Source: Cladorhizidae sp. MBARI D1340-BT2 (Eukaryota; Porifera; Demospongiae; Poecilosclerida; Cladorhizidae). Taken from it: a stretch of 64,000 bases of DNA. The notes under the pieces were generated by a model that was given only the letters and a program-made list of their open reading frames with translations, was not told the DNA's origin and searched no databases. Location: contig JAQNBH010000011.1 of assembly GCA_028752905.1 (NCBI GenBank), forward strand, positions 8,031,625 through 8,095,624, given 5' to 3'. A program made the position numbers and the translations under genes. Of the stretch, positions 11,098 to 22,199 are shown one piece after another; position 1 is the first letter of the stretch, and each line of letters begins with the position of its first letter.

Positions 11098-11358
11098 ATG
11101 GAAAAGATTCATCTCAGTGTGGTGGCCTGGAGTTACACACCGCATAACCCAGATGATACAGCAATGCATGTAAGGAAGCCAGACAAGGGAAGGGGCACTC
11201 ATGCCAACTACTCTACCAGATTTTTTTTCTGTCAAGTCTTTGGGACATACCTCTTTGAGATAAATGGAGATCATTATGTGATGACAGTCATCTATTTCTC
11301 AGGTAATCTGGAATTGAAACTAACTTCACTCAGAATCATAACAGCACTTTTAAGGTAA
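11098..11358 (+). pseudogene. Family C integrase fragment, left arm
   Basis: The tail of this frame reads FGTYLFEINGDHYVMTVIYFSG, which matches the first catalytic strand region of Ty3/gypsy integrase (usual pattern DLFxxxGxxYxxxVDYxS). The first catalytic Asp of the family is replaced in this reading, and the rest of the core is not continuous. The fragment ends about 220 bases before the 3' LTR. It has no independent function. Confidence 0.6.
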
Positions 11359-11576
11359 TATTCTCAAGGTCCGGAGTGATAAGCGGCTCTTCTATTGAAT
11401 TTGCAAAATTCGATTCTTATGACTTTAAACACATCATGATTTACAACTTGACCTCCAAAGTGATCAGGTAGAGAGGGTTTATACAGACAATCAATGTACT
11501 AGTGAAGAAGTTTGGTGATCCTTTCATGGCCTTGGTGAGTTACAGGTCAACACCCATAGCCTGATACTATACATCC

Positions 11577-11701
11577 TGTATCATGATACAATACTGGTTA
11601 TCCACACTCCTGTACAACCAACATCTAATGTTTCTATTTAGTGCACTTGTTTGGGTTATTTTATGCTATTGTAATTCTAAGCTTTAGTAGACAATGTTAC
11701 A
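11577..11701 (+). repeat. Family C 3' LTR, left arm
   Basis: It resembles 3,707-3,836 over the TCTAATGTTTCTATTTAGTG core and the GTTACA end. The ABHD-like exon at 11,802 starts about 100 bases downstream, so the element lies in the intron just before that exon. Confidence 0.65.
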
Positions 11702-11801
11702 AACCTGACACCCGGTAATAATATATCTGCATACCATGTCTAGTATAAGTTATACTGTTCAGCATGTTACACTGTGTATAATGTATGTATATCAACCTCA
11801 G

Positions 11802-11904
11802 GTGGACATTTAATTAGGATGCTAATGAAAAGAATTGACAAGGAAGATTACGGTGAAAATTGCGTCAATTATTTCATACAAGCCATTATGACTGGGAAAC
11901 CAAC
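11802..11904 (+). CDS. ABHD4/5-like penultimate exon, left-arm copy
   Basis: This 103-bp exon has an acceptor ATCAACCTCAG before it and a strong donor GTGAGT at 11,905. It reads GHLIRMLMKRIDKEDYGENC then VNYFIQAIMTGKP, and its last two bases (AC) join the first base (T) of the exon at 20,476 to complete a Thr codon. The joined reading matches the segment before the last strand-helix units of ABHD4/5 hydrolases. The copy in the other arm at 41,354-41,456 has the same splice sites. Earlier exons of this copy would lie left of the window, if they exist. Confidence 0.72.
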
Positions 11905-12701
11905 GTGAGTACAGTATCCCTCTTTTGATGGGTCGAGCAATGGGAGTGGTAAACTACTCTATGTTATACTGGACAGTGTGCATGAATAATGCAAACTTGT
12001 TTTTAAGACATAAATACAATTACTAGATTTTTTTTAGGCACTCTGGGTAGGTAGCTAAGAAAGTGCTGATTTAAGTTTTATCTGAGATGTGAGCTTTGGT
12101 TCAGGTGGGAGGGGTGGGAGGTGTCCACCATTTTCAAGTGGGGCAAAGCAGTGCAGGGAGTGTTACTGATGATAGATCCTTCAAGATGTATTTTAATGTT
12201 TTTTCAAAACTTTTATGGTTTTAAATCTTCTGGTTTACACCTTAGCAAAGGATTGCAGGCATGGTGGAAGTATTTTTGAAGTTTGTAGTAGTGCTAAGAT
12301 GCTGTCAAATTGAGTTTAGCCGAGATTTAAACTTTGTTTTGTCGTGTTCATTTTAATAGCCGTCTGCCATTTTAGAATTGTGTCAAACCAAATATAGGTA
12401 GTGCTAGTGTACTACAGTTTGCGGCTATTATTACCTCATACATGCATACTTTACTCTCTTTTAATCGCATTCCTTTCCCACCCTCGGAACCATCTCTTTT
12501 CTATCTTCCAGAATGTTAGCCTTTATGAACCATCAATGATTTGCGGGAACTCAATTTCAAACTCAGCAATTTCATTCTTCGTCTTCTCTAATGTTTCTAT
12601 GGCTTCCTGAGGGTAGAGTAGCCGTTATATATGTATAGCACCACAATGGCAGTCAAACATTTTCTGGACTCTACTCTCACCCAGTCAATGTGCATGTTCC
12701 T
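11905..12701 (+). other. Intron stretch of the left ABHD-like copy before the family A insertion
   Basis: This is the first part of the 8.6-kb last intron (11,905-20,475). It is AT-rich and conserved in the right arm (40,542-41,353). No transposon protein is visible. A short minus-strand exon-like segment at 12,523-12,606 is listed separately. It ends with TTCCT (12,697-12,701), the target duplication of the family A element. Confidence 0.6.
12523..12606 (-). other. Exon-like minus-strand segment of unknown identity
   Basis: On the minus strand, CTACTCTACCCTCAG precedes an open stretch reading EAIETLEKTKNEIAEFEIEF and ending PQIIDGS plus a stop at 12,523. It looks like a last exon with a short acidic helix. 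The right-arm copy (about 40,634-40,715) has lost the frame through small indels. I do not recognise the protein and no partner exon was found, so it may be chance. Confidence 0.25.
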
Positions 12702-12857
12702 TGTTGTGTTGCTAGAACTTAAGATTCAGTCACAAGTAAGTTTCTCTTTATTTCACGTGGTCCCTGCCTCATATATATAGAACAGGAAATGACATCATTA
12801 CTATTAATAAGATCAATCAATAGCTAGCGCTATATAGTATATTACAGTTATGCCACA
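12702..12857 (-). repeat. Family A 3' LTR (left arm, outer)
   Basis: It ends in TGCCACA (the complement of the LTR start TGTGGCA) at 12,857, next to a complementary polypurine tract, TCTCCCTTTCCC, at 12,858-12,869. About 30 bases near the other end are missing compared with the other LTRs. Confidence 0.9.
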
Positions 12858-15800
12858 TCTCCCTTTCCCAGGATGACAGTCAAAATCTTTGGGGAGGATT
12901 GATGCATGTGCCCGTGCGAGATCGGGCTTTGTTTACGAGATGGTGTTGCATCCATGACATCAGATTGCTGTGGATCCGGTCTCACTGTCAGGTGAACTCG
13001 ATTGCGTCGAACATCTCCAGTTGGTGTCTCCACCAGGTAGGACTTCGGGGTCTCTACACGAGCGATTACACGTCCTGGTGATCGGGTGTTGAGGTAGTCA
13101 CCCAGACCCTGGTGTCCTCAGAAATGTCAGCAAGTGGTCGGGTACCATGACAAGCATCATAGATTAGTCCATTCTCTGTTTCTGTTTGAGCTTGCTGTTT
13201 GCCAGTCGGAAGTCATTCAGGTATAGTCACTGTGGTATGAGAGTCTCGGTTGTCTGGGGAATATTTGATCCAAGTTGCCTTCCCATCAGTAGCTCGGCTG
13301 GAGATAATCCACACCAGGGTAGAGGTTTGACCGGTAGGATAGCAGTGACATGTGGGGATCAGTTGGTCCCTTCAACAGCTTCGTTGCGGTCTGGACGGCT
13401 CTTTCAGCATGTCCATTGCTTTGAGGAAAATTAGGGCTGCTAGTAGTATGCTTGAAACTGTACTTCTTTGCAAAATCACAGAATTCTTGAGATGAATATT
13501 GCAGCCCATTGTCACATCACTTCTTCATGAATGCCATATCTTGAGAAGAGAGACTTGAGGACAGATATGACTCCTGATGATGTTGTAGACATCAGTTTTA
13601 TCACTTCTGGATATCTGGAGAAGTAATGAACCACAATCATATAAGTGGTTCCATCCAGTGAAAACAGGCCAGTCCATCTTTTGCCAGGGGTAGTCAGGAA
13701 GAGCAGTTGGCATCAGAGGCTCCTTTCGAGGTGTGCTCTCTTTCGTACAATGTGTACATTTTCCCACCAACATTCCAATTTGATTGGACAGTCCAGGTCT
13801 CCATACTGAAATTCTGGCTCTTTGTCTACATCCCTCAATTCCCTGATGTCCCTCATGAAGCTTGGCTAACGTCTCTCGCTGCATTGATGCAGGTACGACA
13901 ATTCTAGTCCCATGTAGAAGAGGGTTTCTATGTAGGGTAAGAGCTCCTGGGGTTTCCCAGTAGTGAGCGAGTGCCTCGTCTACTTTCCCCTTGACAGGCC
14001 AACTTGTACAGCAGTACTTGATCACCAGTGAGCATGGAGGATCTGAGGCTTGAGCTTGAGCTTCTTGATACTCATTGAGTCGATTCTGTCCAGCTGGCAG
14101 GTGGGCAATATATGCATAAGAAGTGGTACAAGAGGTTTGTGGTCAGTTTCGATTGAAAATCGTTTGCCAAGCACATACATAGAGAATTTCTCACAGGCCC
14201 ATGTAATGGCAAGTGCCTCCTTGTCTATTTGTGCTACCTGCATTCTGTCTCAGATAAGGATCGAGAAGCGCATAAGCGGCTGGCTTCCAATCTGAATCAG
14301 TTTGTAGGAGAACTGCTCCCAATGGGGCTGAAGCATCTGCTGAGATCTTTGACTCCTTTTGGACATCAAACAGGGCAAGGGTAGTTGCCTTGGATAACTC
14401 CTCTTTCACTTCTGTGAAGGCTTGTTCTTGACTTGGGCCCCAAATCCAAGCTTGTTTCTTGTTTAATAGCTCGTGTAAGGGTTGTGTCAGAGTAGCAGGT
14501 TTTTGGAAAATTTCCCTAGTCTGAGATATTTGTAGGGGGTTTCATCTCTCGGATTGCGGTAGTCTTCTCAGGATCTGCTCGAATATCTAGGATGTGTCCT
14601 AGGAACTTAAGTGTCTTTCATGAAAATTCGCACTTATCAGGGTTTAAAGTAGCACCAGCAGACTCGATGCATTTGAAGTACGGCTGTGAGCCTTGTGTCA
14701 GCCCTATAAAAAAACCTTCCGTATGTCTTTGTCGATCTCCTCGTGTGCAGTAGTATCGATACGAGCTGTGAGGTTCAGTGCCGTAATGGCTGGCAGGCCC
14801 AACAGGTTAATCTTATTAAGTTCTGTGACTACAAATACATGTTGATGTCACTGTCTACCTTTGTGTATAAATGTTCCTTTGAACTTGCCGATCACCTTTA
14901 GGGGCTGTCTGGAAGAGCCATACAAAAGCTTATCAGAGTGAGATAGCTTGAGGTGTTGGTATGTGGCACCACTGATAGCTGTGACCTCGGCACCTGTGTC
15001 CAGCTTAAAAGGTGTCTGCTTGCTATTTAACTGAATATGTGAAAACCATACGGTATCAGGTGTCAAGTTGTCCAAGAACGCAGTGTCCATGGACTCAGCC
15101 GCTGCTTCGACTGAATCTGCAGTGGTCTCGGAAAAGCACATATTTCCATAGTGACCTTTCTTTCTGCATCGGTGGCACTCAGCATCCTTGGCAGGGCACT
15201 TGTCCCATGGATGTGCCCCTCTACCACAACGTGTGCACTTCTCTCCGGTCAAGGGTGGTACTTTTCATTTGTTTTTGCATCTTTGTTGCTGGCTACCTCC
15301 CTGTCTCCAATTGCTTCTGTAGCTGCCATGTTGTAGAGCCTCGGTGCTCTGTGGCTCTGTTCCTTTGAGTAGACACTGTTGCTGATGGACAGCTTCACTT
15401 TGGCGTTTAATTTTTTTTGCCATTTGTCTGGAGCTGTTCAGACAGTGTCACTGTGACATCTCTAATACCGACTATCGGTCTATCTCTTATCAATTCAGAA
15501 TGTAACGCTCCATACTCACTATTCTCAGCTAAATCATACAGTACCATTATATATTGTTCAGCACTCTCACCTGCTGCTGGTTCCTTCTGTTGAAGCGTGC
15601 CCGCTCAAAGATGACGTTCTTCCTAACTTTGAAGAATCCATCGAGCTTAGTGATGACTGTGTCATACACCTTCCTGTCCTCTGTAGTGGCATTCGTGGAT
15701 GTAGGAACATCCTCTGCTTGTTCTCCCAGGCAGTAAAGCAGTGTGTTAACTTGCTTCTCTGGGCTGCCTTCAGATAGTCCTGAGGCTACATGATACTGCG

Positions 15801-15910
15801 CAAAGCGGCGCATCCATTTAGGCCAGTCATCTGGGTTCCTAAAGTTGAACGAGTCAGGCGGTGCGAAGTTGTGTCGGGCCATGGCTAGGTTAGAAACACT
15901 GCTGCCACCA
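12858..15910 (-). pseudogene. Family A internal unit 1 (Gag-Pol, decayed)
   Basis: From 15,882 the minus strand reads a Gag start (MARHNFAPPDSFNFRNPDDW), capsid-like helices, and two CCHC knuckles at about 15,120-15,250 (CTRCGRGAHPWDKC and CHRCRKKGHYGNMC). A protease with an intact Asp-Thr-Gly lies near 14,990, RNase H pieces at 14,022-14,409, and an integrase zinc region and core start at 13,525-14,025. Most of RT is deleted near 14,690, about 200 bp of the linker is deleted near 14,115, and a frameshift splits integrase at the first catalytic strand. It cannot move alone, although its first half is the best preserved of the three family A copies. Confidence 0.85.
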
Positions 15911-16087
15911 TGTCTCTAGACTGTTTAGTGGACTAGCCTAGCTAGAACTTAAGATTCAGTCACAAGTAAGTTTCTCTTTATTTCACATGGTCCCTGCCTC
16001 ATATATATACAACAGGAAATGACATCATTACTATTAATAAGATCAATCAATAGCTAGCGCTATATAGTATATTACAGTTATGCCACA
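15911..16087 (-). repeat. Family A shared middle LTR (left arm)
   Basis: It serves as the 5' LTR of the unit at 12,858-15,910 and the 3' LTR of the unit at 16,088-20,129. It has the TGCCACA end at 16,087 followed by a complementary polypurine tract. At 15,911 a short deletion removes part of the GGTGTTAC end seen in the outer LTR. Confidence 0.9.
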
Positions 16088-19000
16088 TCTCCCTTTCCCA
16101 GGATGACAGTCAAAATCTTTGGGTAGGATTGATGCATGTGCCCGTGCGAGATCTAATCATTATTGGGCTTTGTTTATGAGATGGTGTTGCATCCATGACG
16201 TCAGATTGCTGTGGATCCGGTCTCACTGTCAGGTGAACTCGATTGCGTCGAACATCTCCAGTTGGTGTCTCCACCAGGTAGGACTTTGGCGTCTCTGCAC
16301 GAGCGATTACACGTCCTGGTGATCGGGTGTTGGAAGTTGTCACCCAGACCATGGTGTCCTCAGGAATGTCAGCAAGTGGTCGGGTACCATGACAAGCATC
16401 ATAGATTAGTCCATTCTCTGTTTCTGTTTGAGCTTGCTGTTTGCCAGTCGGAAGTCATTCAGGTATGGTCACTGTGGTATGAGAGTCTCGGTTGTCTGGG
16501 GAATATTTGATCGAAGTTGCCTTCCCATCAGTAGCTCGGCTGGAGATAATCCACACCAGGGTAGAGATTTGACCGGTAAGATAGCAGTGACATGTGGGGA
16601 TCAGTTGATCCTTTCAACAGCTTCGTTGCAGTCTGGACGGCTCTTTCAGCATGTCCATTGCTTTGAGGAAAATGAGGGCTGCTAGTAGTATGCTTGAAAC
16701 TGTACTTCTTTGCAAAATCACAGAATTCTTGAGATGAATATTGCAGCCCATTGTCACTTATCACTTCTTCATGAATGCCATATCTTGAGAAGAGAGACTT
16801 GAGGACAGATATGACTCCTGATGATGTTGTAGACATCAGTTTTATCACTTCTGGATATCTGGAGAAGTAATGAACCACAATCATATAAGTGGTTCCATCC
16901 AGTGAAAACAGGCCAGTCCATCTTTTGCCAGGGGTAGTCAGGAAGAGCAGTTGGCATCAGAGGCTCCTTTCGAGGTGTGCTCTCTTTCGTACAATGTGTA
17001 CATTTCCCCACCAACTTTCCAATTTGATTGGACAGTCCAGGTCTCCATACTGAAATTCTGGCTCTTTGTCTACATCCCTCAATCCTGATGTCCCTTATGA
17101 AGCTTGGCTAATGTCGCTCACTGCATTGATGCAGGTACGACAATTCTAGTCCCATGTAGAAAGGTTTCTATGTAGGGTAAGAGCTCCAAGTAGTGAGCGA
17201 GTGCCTCGTCTACTTTCCCCTTGACAGGCCAACTTGTACAGCAGTACTTGATCACCAGTGAGCATGGAGGATCTGAGGCTTGAGCTTGAGCTTCTTGATA
17301 CTCATTGAGTCGATTCTGTCCAGCTGGCAGGTGGGCAATATATGCATGGTTACTTCAGCTAGCTCTCCCAAGGTCGAGTCTACATAGGAAGGGACTGGTG
17401 CTCATGACAAGGTATCTGCAGTGTATAAGTGCTTCCCTGGAACGTGTTCGATCGAGTAATCAAACCGTGTGAGACGTAGTCTGAAGCGGAGAATTCTAGG
17501 AGGGAGGCTGTCTATGTTTCAAACCAAGAAGTGGTACAAGAGGTTTGTGGTCAGTTTCGATTGAAAATCGTTTGCCAAGCACATACATAGAGAATTTCTC
17601 ACAGGCCCATGTAGTGGCAAGTGCGTCCTTGGCTACCTGCGTTCTGTCTCAGATAAGGATCGAGAAGCGCATAAGCGGCTGGCTTCCAATCTGAATCAGT
17701 TTGTAGGAGAACTGCTCCCAATCCATAGGCTGAAGCATCTGATGAGATCTTTGACTCCTTTTGGACATCAAACAGGGCAAGGGTAGTTGGCTTGGATAAC
17801 TCCTCTTTCACTTCTGTGAAGGCTTGTTCTTGACTTGGGCCCCAAATCCAAGCTTGTTTCTTGTTTAACAGCTCGTGTAAGGGTTGTGTCAGAGTAGCAG
17901 GTTTTTGGAAAATTTCCCTAGTCTGAGATATTTGTAGGGGGTTTCATCTCTCGGATTGCGGTAGTCTTCTCAGGATCTGCTCGAATACAATCTTCATCTA
18001 AATGTGTCCTAGGAACTTCAGTGTATTTCATGAAAATTCGCAGGGTTTAACCTTTTGAACGCTGGGTTCCTAAACCTTTTGTAGCCTATACACTGACTTC
18101 CTGGAAGCAAAGTTCACAAAAAATTTAAATAATATTTTAAATGTGTAAGTTATTAAAAAATAATAATAATAATAATTTTAAAAAAAGATTTAAAATAAAT
18201 AAATAATAATAAAAATAAATAAAAATTATTGGTGGCCGATATATAGACCGCTCGGACTTCTAGCGGTAGTAGTTGATGGCCGCAATAATGGCCACTCGTG
18301 TTCAAAGGGTTAAAGTAGCACCAGCAGACTCGATGCATTTGAAGTACGGCTGTGAGCCTTGTGTCATGTTCTGTCTGGTCTCCGCCAAACATTAATACAT
18401 CGTCCATTTGACACACACCTCCTTCTAGGCCACTGAGAATTGCAGACATCCTCTTTTGGAAGTGCTCAGGAGCACTAGAAATTGCAAACGTAGTTTATGG
18501 AAGTAGTAACGACCAATTGGGGTGATAAATGTTGTGAGTGGACGGGATGACTCTGAAAGCGGAATCCGCCAAAACCCGCTGTTGGCATTCAGTTTGGAAA
18601 AGACTTTTGCTCCAGTCAGCTGGGCAAGTGTCTCATCGACTTTAGGCATAGGGTGGACTTCACGGAGCACATTCTCGTTAAGGGGTTTGAGGTCAATGCA
18701 GATGCGGACTTTGCCATTACCACAACCATCCCTGCACACCATTGGGTAGGTTCATCCAACTTTTGAGATTACTCTCAGGATTCCATTCGTTGGAGTTCTT
18801 CTTCCACTTGTGGACGGAGAGATAGTGGTACATGGCCGGGAGTAAAGCATGCATGGGGGTTAGCCTCTGGCTTGAGCTTAATGACAAACTCTTCACCAAG
18901 GTTTCCCAGCCCTTTAAAAACCCTTGGGTACTGCTTTTGTCGATCTCCTCGTGTGCAGTAGTATCGATACGAGCTGCGAGGGTCAGTGCAGTAATGGCTG

Positions 19001-20129
19001 CAGACCTAACAGGTTAATCTTAAGTCCTGTGACTACATACACCTGTTGATGTCACTGTCTACATTTGTGTATAAATGTTCCTTTGAACTTGCCGATCACC
19101 TTTAGGGGCTGTCTGGAAGGGCCATACAAAAGCTTATCAGGGTGAGATAGCTTGGGCTTGCCAAGGTGTTGGTATGTGGCACCACTGATAGCTGTGACCT
19201 CAGCACCTATGTCCAGCTATTTAATAACTGAATATGTGCAAACCATACGCAGGTTTTGTAGGTGTCAAGTTGTCCAAGAACGCAGTGTCCATGGACTCAG
19301 CCGCTGCTTCGACTGAATCTGGAGTGGTCTTGGAAAAGCACATATTTCCATAGTGACCTTCTTTCTGCAGCGGTGGCACTCAGCATCCTTGGCAGGGCAC
19401 TTGTCCTGTGGATGTGCCCCTCTACCACAACATGTGCACTTCTTTCCGGTAAAGGGTAATGCTTTTAATTTGTTTTTGCATCTTTGTTGCCGGCTACCTC
19501 CCGGTCTCCAATTGCTTCTGTAGCTGCCATGTTGTAGAGCCTCGATGCTCTGTGGCTCTGTTCCTTTGAGCAGACACTGTTGCTGATGGACAGCTTCACT
19601 TTGGCGTTTGATTTTTTTGACTTTATCACAAGGGTGTGTTTAGCATTTGTCTGGAGCTGTTCAGACAGTGCGACAACTCTAATATACCGACTACCAGTCT
19701 ATCTCTTATCAATTCAGAATGTAACGCTCCATACTCACAATTCTCAGCTAAATCATACAATACCATTATATATTGTTCAGCACTCTCACCCTGCTGCTGG
19801 TTCCTTCTGTTGAAGCGTGCCCGCTCAAAGATGACTTTCTTCCATACTTTGAAGAATCCATCGAGCTTCGTGACGACTGTGTCATACACCTTCCTGTCCT
19901 CTGTACTGGCATTCGTGGATGTGAGAACAGCCTCTGCTTATTCTCCCAGGCAGTAAAGCAGTGTGTTAACTTGCTTCTCTGGGCTGTCTTCAGATAGTCC
20001 TGAGGAAACACGATACTTCGCAAAGCGGCGCATTCATCTAGGCCAGTCATCTGGTTCCTAAAGTTGAACGAGTCAGGCGGTGCGAGGTTGTGTCAGGCCA
20101 TGGCTAGGTTAGAAACACCGCTGCCACCA
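16088..20129 (-). pseudogene. Family A internal unit 2 (Gag-Pol, decayed)
   Basis: The minus strand carries Gag (about 20,100-19,560), CCHC knuckles (about 19,345-19,450), protease, RT (18,742-18,425, with GAKVFSKLNANSGFWRIPL), RNase H (17,811-17,540) and integrase (17,300-16,140). The integrase core reads VISDNGLQYSSQEF and SPHFPQSNGHAERAVQT at 16,528-16,884. The third Gag codon is a stop (TGA) where unit 1 has Arg, and the protease motif reads Asp-Ile-Gly. A MITE interrupts RT at 18,051-18,309. RT and integrase also carry frameshifts, so it is inactive. Confidence 0.87.
18051..18309. mobile_element. piggyBac-like MITE with TTAA target duplication
   Basis: A 259-bp AT-rich block is flanked by TTAA (18,047-18,050 and 18,310-18,313). 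Its ends are CCTTTTGAACGC and the complement of CCCTTTGAACACG. The sister unit (near 14,640) and the right-arm copy (near 38,395) show the uninterrupted site with a single TTAA. There is no coding capacity. The TTAA target and CCC-type ends are typical of piggyBac non-autonomous elements. Confidence 0.9.
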
Positions 20130-20315
20130 TGTGGTGTTACTCTCTAGACTGTTTAGTGGACTAGCCTAGCTAGAACTTAAGATTCAGTTACAAGTAAGTT
20201 TCTCTTTATTTCACGTGGTCCCTGCCTCGTATATATAGAACAGGAAATGACATCAGCACTATTAATAAGATCAATCAATAGCTAGCACTATATTATACAT
20301 TACAGTTATGCCACA
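20130..20315 (-). repeat. Family A 5' LTR (left arm, inner)
   Basis: This 186-bp LTR reads, on the minus strand, TGTGGCATAACTG... to ...GTAACACCACA. It is followed by TGGTGGCAGCGG, a primer-binding-like sequence at the start of the internal region. The target repeat TTCCT follows at 20,316-20,320. Confidence 0.93.
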
Positions 20316-20475
20316 TTCCTATTGTTGTGCACTGATGAAATAAAATTATTAGAAGGTTGGGGGGGAAGGGGTGGGGGGAGTTTCCTTAAGAAATATTGAC
20401 TGTTAACTAGGGGCGATAAATATTGTTAGCTGGCTAAGACACTAATCTAAAATATTATTATCCTCTTCTCTCTAG

Positions 20476-21049
20476 TGGAGCCAATGCATTCTCAGTGATA
20501 AGTGACCATATGTTTTTCTACTCAAAACACCCCCTCAAGAAGCGACTAATAAAACTGCTCAAGTCTGTCCATCTTCCAATCACTTTCATCTACGGCAAAA
20601 CGTCGACATTCCAGAACAAGGGAGGACAGGAGATCAAGAAAGTTAGCAAAGGCAAGAGTGTCAACATTAAGTATGTTGAAGGAGGCACTCATCACATTCA
20701 TGTGCAGAATCCTGAAAAGTTAGTGAATATTATACGGAATTCTGTCTTCAAGGATCACAACCGAGTACATAAGACTGGTAAATCATCGAAAATCATCTCG
20801 AATTCTGAATGTCTGACTTCCTGTGATGCTCTATTGCCAGGGGCCAAGGAAGGGGGAAAAATCAAGAGAGATTGTACGATGAACTCAGGAAAATTCGCCA
20901 ACAAATGGGAGAAGTCAATCTGTGCAGAAGACAAGTCAGACTATTGCTACTACTTAGCAAGGCATATGTTCTTCGTTGCTCTCATTGCTCTAGTCTTTGC
21001 CTGGCTATATGTACACATGACATGTGTCACACATGCAAGCACAGTTTAA
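20476..21049 (+). CDS. ABHD4/5-like last exon, left-arm copy
   Basis: The acceptor TCCTCTTCTCTCTAG ends at 20,475. The open frame runs from the first base (completing a Thr codon with the 11,904 donor) to a stop at 21,047-21,049, giving GANAFSVISDHMFFYSKHPL and then 177 more residues. It includes the hydrolase's last strand-turn (PITFIYGKTSTF) and a His-His pair (GGTHHIHVQNPEKL) where ABHD4/5 have HHVYAD. The Asp of the usual WID segment and the Asp of the HX4D motif are both replaced. A roughly 100-residue tail follows that is not typical of the family, ending in a hydrophobic segment (FFVALIALVFAWLYV) that could anchor a membrane. Sister exon: 35,706-36,288. Confidence 0.8.
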
Positions 21050-21814
21050 CTCCTTGTGACACCTGGAGTATATGACAGTGCTATTACATATTTCTTGAAT
21101 TTTTATGATCTGATATTTTTTACTACCTAGTTAATACATAATTTTTAATATATATGATAAAATAGTTTAACTTAAAAATAACAACATTAATTATAGTACA
21201 CGCATAGACCACACACATGCACATCACAGAAACACATCATATACACATGTGCATGTAAACACACACAGAACTGACAACATATGATAGGAATAAAAAAATT
21301 ATGAGAATCTCTCCATGCACACTAATTATTATTGCTATGTTCCTACACATAATTATATTCAAAGACTAGCCAACAGAAACATTTCTAAGAACAACAAAGG
21401 AGAATGACACATGCACCCTGAGTTGATTGCCTTCCACCTTGATGAACCTGACTATATATATGGAAACTTTATTACAAAGTAGCTGAGTCGACTGTAAGTA
21501 GTCCACCAATGAAATGCAAAGCAGTGCCACCATGATCATTTTAACAGAATTGAGCTGAATCAGAAAAGAAAGCAGTGGAATGTTTACTAACTGTAGAAAA
21601 CCACTTAATACTCACAACATAATCTTCAATAGCCAACTTCTTCAATGAATACATAAGAGATATATATATATATACATGATCGGCATGCTGCTACCAAGCT
21701 CCAAGTATTTTGCACATGACCCACACTACAAAATCCATTAGGAATATTTTTTGTTGCATGATAAATGGAAAAGGTGTGTTAAAATATTGTTTTAATGTTA
21801 TGTTGGTGTGACAC
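21050..21814. other. AT-rich downstream region of the left ABHD-like copy
   Basis: This region mirrors 34,930-35,705. It holds AT-rich sequence, a CA-rich patch near 21,205-21,260 and a short (TA)n run near 21,660-21,675. No coding signal is seen, and no clear polyadenylation signal could be singled out. Confidence 0.6.
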
Positions 21815-22015
21815 TAATTGTAAACATGGGAATCAAGTACCAAAATTATCATCCATTACAACATGGGAACAAGTACCAAAGTTATCATCCCATGACAACA
21901 TGGGAACAAGTACCAAAATTATCATCCATGACATCATGGGAACAAGTACCAAAGTTATCATCCGTGACGCTAATTGTAAACATGGGAATCAAGTACCAAA
22001 GTTATCATCCTTCGA
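21815..22015. repeat. Short tandem repeat (CAAGTACCAAAGTTATCATCC family), left arm
   Basis: Four to five imperfect units alternate GGGAACAAGTACCAAA(G/A)TTATCATCC with ATGACAACAT or GACGCTAATTGTAAACAT. The matching right-arm array (29,040-29,101 plus 34,784-34,915) is split by the insertion of the GC-rich Ty3/gypsy element. Confidence 0.85.
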
Positions 22016-22199
22016 TTCACTTTTAATTTATTTATGTATTTATTATATATTATTTATCAATTACATTTATTATAAAGAGCAAACATAACATACCAAGTTC
22101 ATTAACACCTAATTAACACATGCTATATCAAAATAACTAAATACATAAATAAGTAACTAAAAAGCTAACAAGTTCAACTCCCGACCGACCCCCAAAAAG

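Larger units (their letters stand above)
3707..11701 (+). mobile_element. Ty3/gypsy family C, left arm, interrupted by two hAT elements and a minisatellite
   Basis: The LTR-like ends are 3,707-3,836 and 11,577-11,701, sharing TAATGTTTCTAT and TAGTGCAC blocks and ending near GTTACA. Between them are plus-strand Gag (4,080 onward), a protease-like region near 4,620-4,690, an RT-side linker near 4,800-4,900, an RNase H linker near 7,860-7,900 and an integrase piece near 11,230-11,350. The two hAT transposons account for about 5 kb of the length. The mirror copy at 41,560-44,454 lacks them. Confidence 0.8.
12702..20315 (-). mobile_element. Tandem Ty3/gypsy family A: LTR-internal-LTR-internal-LTR
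   Basis: Three LTRs (12,702-12,857, 15,911-16,087, 20,130-20,315) enclose two internal regions of about 3.05 and 4.04 kb, all on the minus strand. The whole is flanked by TTCCT at 12,697-12,701 and 20,316-20,320. The right arm has a single unit at 36,445-40,536, flanked by the complementary AGGAA at the same place. This is one insertion that became a tandem pair in one arm, or a pair that collapsed in the other, by LTR recombination. Confidence 0.93.

Noticed and set aside
10456..11274. Long minus-strand open frames rich in SHGVWPLFSWS repeats
   Set aside because: They are read-through of a stop-free 22-bp minisatellite in all three frames. No start, splice or family signal supports a protein.
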